From Mycolicibacterium mengxianglii (GTDB taxonomy: Bacteria; Actinomycetota; Actinomycetes; Mycobacteriales; Mycobacteriaceae): a stretch of 64,000 nt of DNA. Made by a program: the position numbers and the translations under genes. Below the pieces are notes generated by a model. It saw only the letters and a program-made list of their open reading frames with translations, ran no database searches and was not told where the DNA came from. The first letter of the stretch is position 1. Each line of letters begins with the position of its first letter. The DNA lies in the NCBI RefSeq assembly GCF_015710575.1, contig NZ_CP065373.1, forward strand, positions 1,922,001 through 1,986,000, in the 5' to 3' direction. Shown in pieces: positions 24,760-32,941 of this stretch.

Positions 24760-24822
24760 TCACGTGACTCAGACCACCGGAGTGGCGCCGACGGGCCTTC
24801 GGCAGGAGCCGGCGGGCCCACC

Positions 24823-24828
24823 TATGCT
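24823..24828 (+). promoter_or_regulatory. TANNNT -10 element, probable leaderless start of the metF-like gene
   Basis: TATGCT ends 6 nt before the GTG at 24835, the leaderless spacing. Confidence 0.45.
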
Positions 24829-24834
24829 GTCGGA

Positions 24835-25776
24835 GTGAGCACCAGGAGTTCGGACAGCCGGACTGTGTCCGTCGTCGACCGGATTGCCCAGGTCGGCAAG
24901 GACCGGGTGCCGTTCTCCGTGGAGTTCTACCCGCCGCGGGACGAGGCCGCCGAGGCGAGGTTGTGGCGCGCCGCGCGGACGTTCGAGCCGATGCGGCCGG
25001 CGTTCGTGTCCGTCACCTACGGCGCCGGTGGTTCCACCCGCGACCGCACGGTACGGGTGGTCGGCCAGCTGGCTGAGACCACCACCCTGCTGCCGGTGGC
25101 ACACCTGACCGCGGTCGGACATTCCGTCAGCGAGTTGCGCTCCATGATCGGTGCGTACGCCGACCGCGGGATCCACAACGTGCTGGTCCTGCGCGGTGAC
25201 CCGCAGGGCGGCGTGCACGAGGAGTGGATCAAGCATCCCGACGGCCTCGAGTACGCGGTCGAGATGGTGGAGTTGGTGCGTGAGCTCGGCGACTTCCACG
25301 TGGGTGTCGCCTCGTTCCCCGAGGGGCATCCCCGTTCCGTCGACCTCGAGCAGGACACGGCCAACCTGGTGAACAAGCTCCGGGCCGGCGCCGAGTACTC
25401 GATCACCCAGATGTTCTTCGACGTCGATGACTACCTGCGGCTGCGCGACCGGGTGATGGCCGCCGATCCGGAGCAGGGCGCCAAGCCGCTGATCCCCGGC
25501 ATCATGCCCATCACGTCTTTGCGGGTGCTGCGACGTCAGTGCGAGCTGTCGGGTTCACAGATTCCGGCGGACCTGCTCGACCGGCTCACCGAGGCCGCAG
25601 GCACGGGCCCGGAGGAGAACCGCGACGAGGTGCGCAAGATCGGCATCGACCTGGCCACCGAGATGAGCGCCCGGCTCATCGCCGAAGGTGCTCCCTGCCT
25701 GCATTTCTGCACATTGAACTTCGCCAAGGCCACTGCCGAGGTGCTCACCAACCTGGGGATGACCGCCCGGGTCTAG
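24835..25776 (+). CDS. Methylenetetrahydrofolate reductase-like protein (Rv2172c type)
   Basis: MTHFR-family TIM-barrel protein of 313 residues. The folate-binding Glu lies in FSVEFYPPR (about 27-35). Other barrel segments are VSVTYGAGGSTRDR, NVLVLRGDPQGG, ITQMFFDVDDY and PGIMPITS. Reduction of methylene-THF to methyl-THF for methionine synthesis is the family reaction. By published knowledge some mycobacterial members lack bound flavin and use NADH directly; the sequence alone does not decide this here. It ends sharing CTAG with the convergent lppM stop. Confidence 0.88.
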   Translation: MSTRSSDSRTVSVVDRIAQVGKDRVPFSVEFYPPRDEAAEARLWRAARTFEPMRPAFVSVTYGAGGSTRDRTVRVVGQLAETTTLLPVAHLTAVGHSVSELRSMIGAYADRGIHNVLVLRGDPQGGVHEEWIKHPDGLEYAVEMVELVRELGDFHVGVASFPEGHPRSVDLEQDTANLVNKLRAGAEYSITQMFFDVDDYLRLRDRVMAADPEQGAKPLIPGIMPITSLRVLRRQCELSGSQIPADLLDRLTEAAGTGPEENRDEVRKIGIDLATEMSARLIAEGAPCLHFCTLNFAKATAEVLTNLGMTARV

Positions 25777-26456
25777 CTGTTCTTCTGCGCGCTGAACCGG
25801 GGGGAGCGATCCCGCGCCATCCAGGCCAGCAGACCCACGACCGCGGCTGCCACCAGCGACGACACTCCCAGCACCAGCGCGCCGCCGGTGAACGAGCGGG
25901 TGCTGGGGTCGGTGTAACGGGCCTGTGCGCTCATCCGGTTCACGATGCCCGGTTTGAGGTGCCACTCCACGATGTCGGTGTCGATGCGGTTGCCGTTGGT
26001 GGAGGTGATCTCGCCGGGAAACGACACGGTCAGTTCCACTTCGGCTTCCTGGTCGGTCAGCGAAGTCAGGTCGACCCGCCCCTCGAGGATCACCAGGTTG
26101 CCGGCGCGGCGGAATGACAGGTCGACGCCGGCGGAGTCGGGGTTCATGTTCGCCAACTGCGGGACCTCGGCGAACGTCAGATTGGAGAACACGGCCTCCG
26201 AGCCCACGTAGCCGTCATTCTCGTAGTCGGAGATGGCGACCTTCTGCGAGAACGGCACGTTGTAGGAGAACTGCGGTCCTTTGTCCTGGTCGTCGGCCGG
26301 CTTGACGGCCGCGATGATCTGTCCGGACACCAGGTCGTCGGGGGAGACGGTCAAGGAGGTGCGCACCCGCAGGCAGCCGACGGCCATCGGTGCGACGACC
26401 AGAAGCAGTACCGCCAGGGTCAGCATCCTCAACCGGCGAGTTCGGGGCGTGCGCAC
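25773..26456 (-). CDS. lppM: Lipoprotein LppM type
   Basis: A 227-residue predicted lipoprotein. An Arg-rich N-terminus and hydrophobic stretch lead to a lipobox-like AVGC (C28), then a beta-rich external domain (about 30-185), a second hydrophobic helix (about 193-215) and a short basic tail. LppM of M. tuberculosis is linked to phagosome maturation and lipomannan-type lipid handling; the lipid-binding fold is family knowledge. The start is GTG; an ATG ten codons later would also leave a usable signal peptide. Confidence 0.88.
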   Translation of the reverse strand: MRTPRTRRLRMLTLAVLLLVVAPMAVGCLRVRTSLTVSPDDLVSGQIIAAVKPADDQDKGPQFSYNVPFSQKVAISDYENDGYVGSEAVFSNLTFAEVPQLANMNPDSAGVDLSFRRAGNLVILEGRVDLTSLTDQEAEVELTVSFPGEITSTNGNRIDTDIVEWHLKPGIVNRMSAQARYTDPSTRSFTGGALVLGVSSLVAAAVVGLLAWMARDRSPRFSAQKNS

Positions 26457-26504
26457 GGGGTCATCGTGCCAGACGGGCTGACGGGCCGCTGTGATGGACC
26501 GGGC

Positions 26505-27140
26505 TCACAACGGGAGTGGGCGGCCCAGGATCGCGAAGGCGCGCGGATCGCCGGCGAAGTGGTAACCACGGATCACGTCGGTGAACCCCAGTCGGCGGTA
26601 CAGCCGCCAGGCGCGGTTGGCTTCGCCGTTGATCTCCGGCGTGGAGAGCAACACGTTGGCCTCGCTCCGCCCCGAGAGCAGGCGGCGGGCCAGGGCCTCG
26701 CCGAGCCCGCGGCCCTGAGCCGGCGGGTTGATGTGCAGTTCAGTGAGCTCGAAGTAGCTGCTGGTCAGGGCACTGATCTCGGCGGGGTTGCGCCCGGCGC
26801 GACGCAGTCCCTGCACCACCTGCTGTTGCCACCACTGGTCCGGGGCGCCGCAATAGCCGTACGCCACGCCCAGCAGTGGCGCCGCGGCGATCTCCGCCGC
26901 CACTGCGGGCTGACCCGCCGGGTCTGTCACATCAACTGCAGCTGTGACATCAACTGCAGCTGTGACATCCACTGCAGCGACGGCTTTCCAGCCGCGTCTG
27001 CGGGTGTGTTCCAGCCACATCGACGCCCGCTGTTCCTCGGTTCCCCGGGGGTAACGCATGGCGTCGACGTACACGCTGAGGGCGTCGCCGAGTCGCCGGC
27101 GCATCTCTTCGGGCGACAGGTCGATGAAGTATGTCGCCAA
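26505..27140 (-). CDS. GNAT family N-acetyltransferase (Rv2170 type)
   Basis: GNAT acetyltransferase of 211 residues starting with TTG, with GGAGG about 10 nt upstream. The acetyl-CoA site is the Q/RxxGxG/A loop in QGRGLGEALARRL (about 151-163), preceded by ELTELHINP and followed by the LYRRLGF segment. The M. tuberculosis homologue is reported to acetylate isocitrate lyase. Unusual here is a triple VDVTAA repeat (about 56-72), encoded by an 18 bp tandem repeat between the N-terminal helices and the GNAT core. Confidence 0.88.
   Translation of the reverse strand: MATYFIDLSPEEMRRRLGDALSVYVDAMRYPRGTEEQRASMWLEHTRRRGWKAVAAVDVTAAVDVTAAVDVTDPAGQPAVAAEIAAAPLLGVAYGYCGAPDQWWQQQVVQGLRRAGRNPAEISALTSSYFELTELHINPPAQGRGLGEALARRLLSGRSEANVLLSTPEINGEANRAWRLYRRLGFTDVIRGYHFAGDPRAFAILGRPLPL
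26925..26978 (-). repeat. Three 18 bp tandem repeats inside the GNAT gene
   Basis: Three head-to-tail copies of an 18 bp unit of the form TGTSACATCMACTGCAGC (plus-strand reading). Copies 1 and 2 differ at one base and copies 2 and 3 at one base. The unit keeps the reading frame and encodes VDVTAA in each copy, so copy number can change without a frameshift. Confidence 0.9.
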
Positions 27141-27247
27141 GGCCTGAAGTCCTCCGGTTGCCGTTGCGGCGTCGGTCGTCGCCGACGATCTCTGCCAACA
27201 CCATTATCTTCGGTGAGGGGAGTGCATCTCACGGTTGTCGCACGTCA

Positions 27248-27253
27248 TACAAT
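27248..27253 (+). promoter_or_regulatory. Probable -10 element upstream of the DUF3040 gene
   Basis: TACAAT is a strong -10 match. A start about 7 nt downstream would give a leader of roughly 160 nt holding the two hairpins listed next. No clear -35 is seen. Confidence 0.35.
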
Positions 27254-27309
27254 CGACTAGTGAAGTAGGTGGTACGGCGCTGATTCTGCTCGTATCATCG
27301 TTGTTAGCA

Positions 27310-27385
27310 GCCCGTGTAAGCGGGCACTCAGTCATACGCACCACCGAACGTTGTAGTTGTACACGCATCACCGAGAACCTCGGTG
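27310..27385 (+). other. Structured 5' leader of the DUF3040 gene (two hairpins)
   Basis: The 278 nt between the GNAT gene and the DUF3040 gene have no supported coding sequence. They contain GCCCG/CGGGC with a 6 nt loop (27310-27325) and CACCGAG/CTCGGTG with a 3 nt loop (27369-27385). The second hairpin ends about 20 nt before the Shine-Dalgarno sequence. Confidence 0.4.
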
Positions 27386-27418
27386 CATGACCCCGCCGTG
27401 CCCGGTAAGGAGGGACGA

Positions 27419-27826
27419 ATGCCACTCTCCGATCATGAGCAGCGCATGCTCGACCAGATCGAGAGCGCTCTCTATGCCGAGGACCCGAAGTTTGCTTCAA
27501 GTGTCCGCGGTGGGAATCTGCGCGCCCCGTCGGCCCGGCGCCGGCTTCAAGGCGCGGCGCTCTTCGTGATCGGTCTGGCGATGCTGGTGTGCGGCGTGGC
27601 GTTCAAGGCCACCATGATCGGCGGCTTCCCGGTCCTGTCCGTCATCGGCTTCATCGTGATGTTCGGTGGCGTGGTGTACGCCATCACCGGACCGCGTGGC
27701 ATCGCCAAGGATGCCCCCGCCGCGGGCCCCGGGGCGCCGCTTCGCGGGCAGAAGAAATCCAAGGGTGCGGGGGGTTCGTTCACCAGCCGCATGGAGGACC
27801 GCTTCCGTCGCCGCTTCGACGAATGA
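27419..27826 (+). CDS. DUF3040 membrane protein (Rv2169c type)
   Basis: A 135-residue protein of the DUF3040 family. The N-terminus PLSDHEQRMLDQIESALYAEDP is the family signature (shown here in part: LSDHEQRML). Two hydrophobic helices follow (about 45-65 and 71-89), then a Pro/Gly/Lys-rich basic tail. Orientation suggests both ends are cytoplasmic. The ATG follows AAGGAGGG at good spacing. It precedes the dcw cluster but is cut off from it by an intrinsic terminator. Function unknown. Confidence 0.88.
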   Translation: MPLSDHEQRMLDQIESALYAEDPKFASSVRGGNLRAPSARRRLQGAALFVIGLAMLVCGVAFKATMIGGFPVLSVIGFIVMFGGVVYAITGPRGIAKDAPAAGPGAPLRGQKKSKGAGGSFTSRMEDRFRRRFDE

Positions 27827-27888
27827 GTTGACCCGGCGCGGCTGCCATCCAAGCGTTCTCGGCAGGCGCGCCGGTTACCTTCCCCACT

Positions 27889-27911
27889 AGGCCCCACTAG
27901 GGGCCTTTTTT
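27889..27911 (+). terminator. Rho-independent terminator after the DUF3040 gene
   Basis: The 7 bp stem AGGCCCC/GGGGCCT has a 4 nt loop (ACTA) and is followed by a run of six T (27906-27911). This is the clearest intrinsic terminator in the window, and it separates the DUF3040 gene from the dcw cluster. Confidence 0.85.
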
Positions 27912-27920
27912 CTTGCCCGG

Positions 27921-27938
27921 AGCCGCTGACCAGCGGCT
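27921..27938. repeat. Perfect 18 nt palindromic hairpin after the terminator
   Basis: AGCCGCTG and CAGCGGCT are separated by 2 nt. It lies 10 nt past the terminator T-run and could act as a second, T-less stem. Confidence 0.6.
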
Positions 27939-28033
27939 TCGGACATTTCGTGTGCCCGCATTCCGCACCCTACGCACCGTCGGACAAGCCCGTCCCACCC
28001 TGGTGGGGGAGCCAGGTGGGGGACGACACTCAC

Positions 28034-28085
28034 AAAGTGGCAACAGATGGAGAAAAGTGGGGGGTTGTGGGGTATGGTGGCGAAG
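28034..28085 (+). promoter_or_regulatory. Probable MraZ operator overlapping the mraZ promoter
   Basis: TGG recurs at 28038, 28048, 28058, 28068 and 28078, an exact 10 bp period. Two copies sit in the longer box AAAGTGG (28034-28040 and 28054-28060). MraZ in other bacteria binds direct TGGGN or AAAGTG-type repeats at this period. TATGGT (28073-28078) could be the -10, so bound MraZ would block transcription. Confidence 0.6.
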
Positions 28086-28147
28086 GTCGGGATGAAGGGG
28101 ATCCGGACACCCGATCACCATGGCGGGCCTGATCTGGAGGTGGCGAG

Positions 28148-28579
28148 ATGTTTCTCGGCACCTACACGCCCAAGCTCGACGACAAGGGGCGGCTGACACT
28201 GCCCGCCAAGTTCCGCGACGCACTGGCAGGAGGGTTGATGGTCACGAAGAGTCAAGATCACAGCCTGGCCGTCTACCCACGTGCGGAGTTCGAACAACTG
28301 GCGCGCCGGGCCGCTCAGGCATCCCGCAGCAATCCAGATGCCAGGGCGTTCCTGCGCAATCTGGCCGCCGCCACCGACGAGCAGCATCCCGACGCCCAGG
28401 GCCGGATCACCCTGTCTGCCGACCACCGGCGCTACGCCGGTTTGTCGAAGGATTGTGTGGTCATCGGTTCCGTCGACTACCTGGAGATCTGGGATTCCCA
28501 GGCCTGGCAGGACTACCAGCAGTTACACGAAGAGAACTTCTCCGCGGCCAGCGATGAAGCACTCAGCGACATCATCTGA
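28148..28579 (+). CDS. mraZ: Transcriptional regulator MraZ
   Basis: First gene of the dcw cluster. The protein is 143 residues with two SpoVT/AbrB-like repeats, each with the DxxGR signature: [13 protein letters not shown] (about 11-23) and [13 protein letters not shown] (about 82-94). MraZ forms a ring and represses its own operon by binding upstream repeats, which are visible here. The ATG follows GGAGG at 7 nt. The likely rsmH start overlaps its end. Confidence 0.96.
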   Translation: MFLGTYTPKLDDKGRLTLPAKFRDALAGGLMVTKSQDHSLAVYPRAEFEQLARRAAQASRSNPDARAFLRNLAAATDEQHPDAQGRITLSADHRRYAGLSKDCVVIGSVDYLEIWDSQAWQDYQQLHEENFSAASDEALSDII

Positions 28580-29753
28580 TTGGGAGGCCAAACCCGAATG
28601 TGAACCGGCACTCGCCCGTGCATCGTGGCCCTTGCCCGAGCCGACCCTGACGTACTTCCCCAACGCCAGGTTCTCGCTCTCGGACAGGGACCAGGGTGCA
28701 AGGTCATTCCGCCGGATGCTCGGAACAACAGGAAGTGATATCGCGGTGGCGCAGGTTCCCGAAGGCGAATCCCGGCGATACGGGCACATCCCGGTGCTGC
28801 TCGACCGCTGTGTGGAACTCCTCGCCCCGGCTTTGACCCGGCAGTCGCCCGACGGAACCGGGGCGGTCTTCATCGATGCGACGCTGGGAGCCGGCGGGCA
28901 CACCGAGCGCTTCCTGTCCGATCTGCCCGGATTGCATGCCATCGGGCTCGACCGCGACCCCACTGCCCTCCAGATCGCCGCCGACCGGTTGGCGCCGTTC
29001 GGCGAGCGTGCCACCCTGGTGCGGACCCGCTACGACGGGATCGCTGATGCGCTGACGGAAACCGGTTACCCCGCAACGGAATCGGTGGACGGCGTGCTGT
29101 TCGACCTCGGCGTGTCCTCGATGCAGCTGGACCGCACCGAGCGCGGCTTCTCCTATTCGGCAGACGCGCCACTGGACATGCGCATGGACCCGGACCTGCC
29201 GCTGACCGCCGCTGACATCCTCAACACCTACGAACACGGCCCGCTGGCGGCGATCCTGCGCGAGTTCGGTGAGGAGAAGTTCGCCAGCAAGATCGCCAAA
29301 GAGGTGATCCGCCGACGGGAGCGACAACCGTTTGTCAGCACCGGCGATCTGGTCGAGCTGCTCTACGCCGCCATCCCGGCCCCGGCACGACGCACCGGAG
29401 GACACCCCGCAAAGCGGACGTTCCAGGCACTGCGGGTGGCCGTGAACGGCGAGCTGGACTCGCTGCGCGCCGCGCTACCCGCCGCGCTGGAGTCGCTGCG
29501 ACCGGGAGGACGTGTGGTGGTGATGGCCTATCAGTCGCTGGAAGACCGCATCGTCAAGAGTGTGTTCGCTGCCGCGACCGCCAGCCGGACGCCACCGGGA
29601 CTGCCCGTCGAATTGCCGGGCTACGGGCCAGAATTCGTGCTGCTGACGCGGGGCGCAGAACGGGCCGACGAGGCCGAAATCGACCGTAATCCACGTAGCG
29701 CCGCCGTGCGGTTGCGTGCGGTAGAGCGACTCACAGGGAGGGTCCGGGCATGA
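28554..29753 (+). CDS. rsmH: 16S rRNA (cytosine1402-N4)-methyltransferase
   Basis: SAM-dependent methyltransferase acting on C1402 of 16S rRNA. The core runs from [13 protein letters not shown], with the SAM site [14 protein letters not shown], through [25 protein letters not shown] and [11 protein letters not shown]. The start is uncertain. The ATG used here overlaps mraZ by 26 nt and gives 399 residues, near the 396 of M. tuberculosis, whose annotated extension also contains YFPNARF. A TTG at 28632 or a GTG at 28746 (AGGAAG 10 nt upstream, 335 residues) are alternatives. The end overlaps ftsL by ATGA. Confidence 0.93.
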   Translation: MKHSATSSDWEAKPECEPALARASWPLPEPTLTYFPNARFSLSDRDQGARSFRRMLGTTGSDIAVAQVPEGESRRYGHIPVLLDRCVELLAPALTRQSPDGTGAVFIDATLGAGGHTERFLSDLPGLHAIGLDRDPTALQIAADRLAPFGERATLVRTRYDGIADALTETGYPATESVDGVLFDLGVSSMQLDRTERGFSYSADAPLDMRMDPDLPLTAADILNTYEHGPLAAILREFGEEKFASKIAKEVIRRRERQPFVSTGDLVELLYAAIPAPARRTGGHPAKRTFQALRVAVNGELDSLRAALPAALESLRPGGRVVVMAYQSLEDRIVKSVFAAATASRTPPGLPVELPGYGPEFVLLTRGAERADEAEIDRNPRSAAVRLRAVERLTGRVRA

Positions 29754-30874
29754 AGACCAAGCGCAGCGCCAAGCCGAAAGCACTGGCAGCCGACGACGAC
29801 GGCGTACGCAGCCCCGACCGTCGTCGCGGACGCTCGGCCACCCGAACCGAGATCAAACCCAAAGAGAAGAAGTCGCGGCGCGACGAGGATCCGGCGGCCG
29901 GGCGGCTGCGGAAGCCCGCGCGTAACGACAAGGGTGCCAAGAACGCCCGCGGTCGGGCTCCGAGCCGGGAACCCCGCGGTCTGGGTACCCCGCCCGGGCA
30001 CGCGCCGGCCACCACACCGGTACGCAAGCCCGCCCCGGCCAAGAACGCCAGCCAGGCCAAGGCCCGGGCGAAGGCACGTAAAGCCAAGGCTCCCAAGATC
30101 GTCCGCGTTCCGTTACGGGAACGGTTGATCACCCGACTGGAGACCATCGACCTGCGGCCACAGGCGCTGGCCGCGCGGGTGCCCTTCGTGGTCCTGGTCA
30201 TCGGCGCGTTGGCCGTCGGCCTCGCCGTCACGCTCTGGTTGTCCACCGACGCTGCCGAACGGTCCTACCAGCTCGGCGCCGCCAAGCGCACCAATGAGGC
30301 ACTGCTGCAACAGAAAGAGGCACTGGAGCGTGATGTGCTGGAGGCCCAGGCTGCGCCTGCGCTGGCCGAAGCGGCACGCGGCCTCGGGATGATCCCCTCC
30401 CGTGACACCGCACACCTGGTGCAGGATGTCGCGGGTAACTGGGTGGTCGTCGGCAGTCCGAAACCGGCCGAGGGCGCTCCGCCGCCACCGCTGAACGCTC
30501 CACTGCCGGAGGAGACCCCGACCCCGCGCCCGGCGCCGGCTCCACGGAATCCGCTCGAGCGCCCGGTCCGGATCACCCCGGGCGCCGTCGCGGGCCCCGG
30601 TATGCCGCCCGTTGCAGGGCCTGAAGTGCCCGTGCGGATCGCGGTTCCGAGCGTCGCCACGCCGCTGCACGCACCGGCCGGCCCGCCCGCCGAACCGGTC
30701 ACCGGCGGCGTCGTCACCGGTCCGCTGCCCGGCCCCGCCCCGGGCGAGATCCCCCCCGCTCCGGTCGAGATCCCGCCTGCCCCAGTGGCCCCGGCGCCCC
30801 CGCTTGACGTGGCGCCCCCGGTTGATGTGGCGCCCCCGGTTGACCTGCCGCCCCCGCCAGGAGCGCCCGCGTGA
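29750..30874 (+). CDS. ftsL: Cell division protein FtsL-like, long actinobacterial form
   Basis: A 374-residue bitopic membrane protein, much longer than the roughly 120-residue E. coli FtsL. The cytoplasmic part (1-142) is very rich in Lys/Arg/Ala. One membrane helix follows (about 144-165), then a coiled coil (about 172-215), which is the FtsL core, and a Pro-rich tail of about 140 residues ending in near-repeats of PPVDVA. It links FtsQ and FtsB-type partners to the FtsW-PbpB synthase. Start and end overlap neighbours by ATGA and GTGA. Confidence 0.88.
   Translation: MKTKRSAKPKALAADDDGVRSPDRRRGRSATRTEIKPKEKKSRRDEDPAAGRLRKPARNDKGAKNARGRAPSREPRGLGTPPGHAPATTPVRKPAPAKNASQAKARAKARKAKAPKIVRVPLRERLITRLETIDLRPQALAARVPFVVLVIGALAVGLAVTLWLSTDAAERSYQLGAAKRTNEALLQQKEALERDVLEAQAAPALAEAARGLGMIPSRDTAHLVQDVAGNWVVVGSPKPAEGAPPPPLNAPLPEETPTPRPAPAPRNPLERPVRITPGAVAGPGMPPVAGPEVPVRIAVPSVATPLHAPAGPPAEPVTGGVVTGPLPGPAPGEIPPAPVEIPPAPVAPAPPLDVAPPVDVAPPVDLPPPPGAPA
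30803..30856 (+). repeat. Three 18 bp tandem repeats at the 3' end of ftsL
   Basis: Three in-frame copies of a unit of the form STTGAYSTGSCGCCCCCG encode [12 protein letters not shown] and VDLPPP. Variation in copy number would lengthen or shorten the Pro-rich tail without a frameshift. Confidence 0.85.
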
Positions 30875-32832
30875 CTCGCAGAAAGAACACCAGGGACGGC
30901 GCCGACCCGGTCCGCGCGCCCAGACGTGGCCGCACCACGCGCACTCCCGCCGCGAAGCCGAAGTCGCCGCAACCGGGCCGCTCGGCGCGGGCCCGGCGCA
31001 CCCGGGAGGTAGCCGAGCCCGGAATCAGCACAACGTCGTCATTCGCCTTCCGTCGCCGCACCGGCAGCATCGTCGTCGGCGTGCTGATCGCCCTCGCGGC
31101 CGCGCAGCTGTTCAATCTGCAGGTGCCCCAGGCCGCCGGCCTACGCGCCGAGGCCGCCGGTCAGCTGAAGGTCACCGACGTCGAGCAGGCATTGCGCGGG
31201 GCCATCGTCGACCGCAATTTGGACAAACTGGCCTTCACCATCGAAGCCCGGGCGCTGACCTTCCAGCCCGTGCGCATCCGCAAGCAGCTCGAAGAGGCGC
31301 GGCAGAAGTCGCCGGAGGCACCCGATCCGGAGCTGCGCCTGCGCGATATCGCCAAAGAGGTGTCCTCGCGCCTGGGCGGGCGCCCCGACATGGCCACGGT
31401 GCTGAAAAAGCTCCGCGGCAAGGAATCCTTCGTGTATCTGGCCCGCGCGGTCGACCCGGCGATCGCCACCGCGATCATGGAGAAGTTCCCGGAGGTGGGG
31501 TCCGAGCGCCAGGATCTGCGCCAGTACCCGGGCGGCGCACTGGCGGCCAATATGGTCGGGGGCATCGACTGGGACGGCCACGGGCTGCTCGGGCTCGAAG
31601 ACTCGATGGACTCGGTGCTGGCAGGCGCAGACGGCTCGCTGACCTATGACCGGGGCTCCGACGGGGTGGTGATCCCGGGCAGCTACCGCAACCGCCACGA
31701 CGCGGTGGACGGTTCGACCGTGCAGCTGACCATCGACGACGACATCCAGTTCTATGTGCAGCAGCAGGTGCAGCTGGCTAAGGACGCCTCCGGCGCCAAC
31801 AACGTCTCGGCGGTGGTCCTCGACGCCAAGAGCGGCGAAGTGCTGGCGATGGCCAATGACAACACCTTCGATCCGAGTCAGGACATCGGCCGTCAGGACA
31901 GCAAGCAGCTCGGTAACCTCTCGGTGTCCTCGCCGTTCGAGCCCGGTTCGGTGAACAAGATCATCACCGCCGCCACTGCGATCGAGCTCGGCCTGACCAA
32001 CCCCGATGAGGTGTTGCAGGTACCGGGGTCGATCAACATGGGCGGGGTGACCGTCGGCGACGCCTGGAATCACGGGGTGGAGCCGTACACCACCACCGGC
32101 GTGTTCGGGAAGTCGTCCAACGTCGGCACCCTGATGCTGGCGCAGCGGATCGGTCCGGAGCGCTTCGCCGACATGCTCAACAAGTTCGGGCTCGGCCAGC
32201 GCACCGGCGTCGGCCTACCCGGTGAGACCGCAGGGCTGGTGCCGCCGATCGACCAGTGGTCGGGCAGCTCGTTCTCCAACCTGCCCATCGGTCAGGGCCT
32301 GTCGATGAGCTTGTTGCAGATGGCCGGGATGTATCAGGCCATCGCCAACGACGGACTGCGTATCCCCCCGCGGGTCATCAAGGCCACCATCGCCGCCGAC
32401 GGCACCCGTACCGAGGAACCCCGCCCCGAAGGGGTGCGGGTGGTGTCCCCGCAGACCGCGCAGACCGTCCGCAACATGTTGCGTGCGGTGGTGCAGCGTG
32501 ACCCGATGGGGGTGCAGCAGGGCACCGGGCCGGCCGCGGCTGTGGAGGGCTACCAGGTGGCCGGCAAGACCGGCACCGCCCAGCAGATCAACCCCGACTG
32601 CGGCTGTTACTACAGTGACGTCTACTGGATCACCTTCGCCGGGTTGGCCACCGTCGACAACCCGCGGTACGTCGTCGGCATCATGATGGACGCTCCGAAG
32701 CGGGCGGCAGACGGCACACCGGGCTCGTCGGCCGCCCCGCTGTTCCACAACATCGCGTCGTGGTTGCTGCAGCGGGAGAACGTGCCGCTGTCCCCGGATC
32801 CGGGTCCGCCGCTGACCCTGCGCCAGACCTGA
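30871..32832 (+). CDS. pbpB: Septal peptidoglycan transpeptidase (PBP3/FtsI type)
   Basis: Class B penicillin-binding protein of 653 residues that cross-links septal peptidoglycan with FtsW. A basic cytoplasmic tail of about 60 residues and one membrane helix (about 66-82) lead to the pedestal domain and the transpeptidase. Catalytic motifs are SVNK (S360, K363), SSN (415-417) and KTG (566-568). Start is GTG overlapping the ftsL stop as GTGA. The segment between the pedestal repeats (about 140-185) is Arg/Lys-rich, as in other mycobacteria. Confidence 0.96.
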   Translation: MTRRKNTRDGADPVRAPRRGRTTRTPAAKPKSPQPGRSARARRTREVAEPGISTTSSFAFRRRTGSIVVGVLIALAAAQLFNLQVPQAAGLRAEAAGQLKVTDVEQALRGAIVDRNLDKLAFTIEARALTFQPVRIRKQLEEARQKSPEAPDPELRLRDIAKEVSSRLGGRPDMATVLKKLRGKESFVYLARAVDPAIATAIMEKFPEVGSERQDLRQYPGGALAANMVGGIDWDGHGLLGLEDSMDSVLAGADGSLTYDRGSDGVVIPGSYRNRHDAVDGSTVQLTIDDDIQFYVQQQVQLAKDASGANNVSAVVLDAKSGEVLAMANDNTFDPSQDIGRQDSKQLGNLSVSSPFEPGSVNKIITAATAIELGLTNPDEVLQVPGSINMGGVTVGDAWNHGVEPYTTTGVFGKSSNVGTLMLAQRIGPERFADMLNKFGLGQRTGVGLPGETAGLVPPIDQWSGSSFSNLPIGQGLSMSLLQMAGMYQAIANDGLRIPPRVIKATIAADGTRTEEPRPEGVRVVSPQTAQTVRNMLRAVVQRDPMGVQQGTGPAAAVEGYQVAGKTGTAQQINPDCGCYYSDVYWITFAGLATVDNPRYVVGIMMDAPKRAADGTPGSSAAPLFHNIASWLLQRENVPLSPDPGPPLTLRQT

Positions 32833-32898
32833 GCGACCCGCGCCAGCGGCAGCCCCGCGTCCGACCGTGGGTAGGGTGTCTAGGCCGATCACTGGAAG

Positions 32899-32920
32899 GC
32901 CGGTCGATCACGAGACCGGC
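32899..32920 (+). repeat. Hairpin in the pbpB-murE gap
   Basis: GCCGGTC and GACCGGC are separated by 8 nt and end 8 nt before the GGAGGT Shine-Dalgarno sequence of murE. The 109 nt gap is the only break in the early dcw run; H37Rv carries the PE_PGRS38 region here. Confidence 0.5.
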
Positions 32921-32941
32921 GGCGAAACGGAGGTGAGTACC

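Larger units (their letters stand above)
27827..28147 (+). other. Noncoding region between the DUF3040 gene and mraZ
   Basis: The 321 nt hold, in order, an intrinsic terminator, a perfect 18 nt palindromic hairpin, a GGTGGGGGA direct repeat (28002-28010 and 28015-28023), a run of TGG repeats, and the mraZ Shine-Dalgarno sequence GGAGG (28136-28140). M. tuberculosis H37Rv carries IS6110 in this interval; no insertion sequence is present here. Confidence 0.7.

Noticed and set aside
26925..26978. Short tandem repeats considered as a CRISPR array
   Set aside because: Three 18 bp units with no spacers, in frame within a GNAT gene, and no cas genes nearby.
27254..27268. GTG-AAG-TAG mini-frame 6 nt after TACAAT
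   Set aside because: Two codons before a stop is too short to support as a gene; kept only as part of the leader description.
27310..27325. Hairpin considered as a tRNA-like element
   Set aside because: Single short stem without acceptor, D or T arms.
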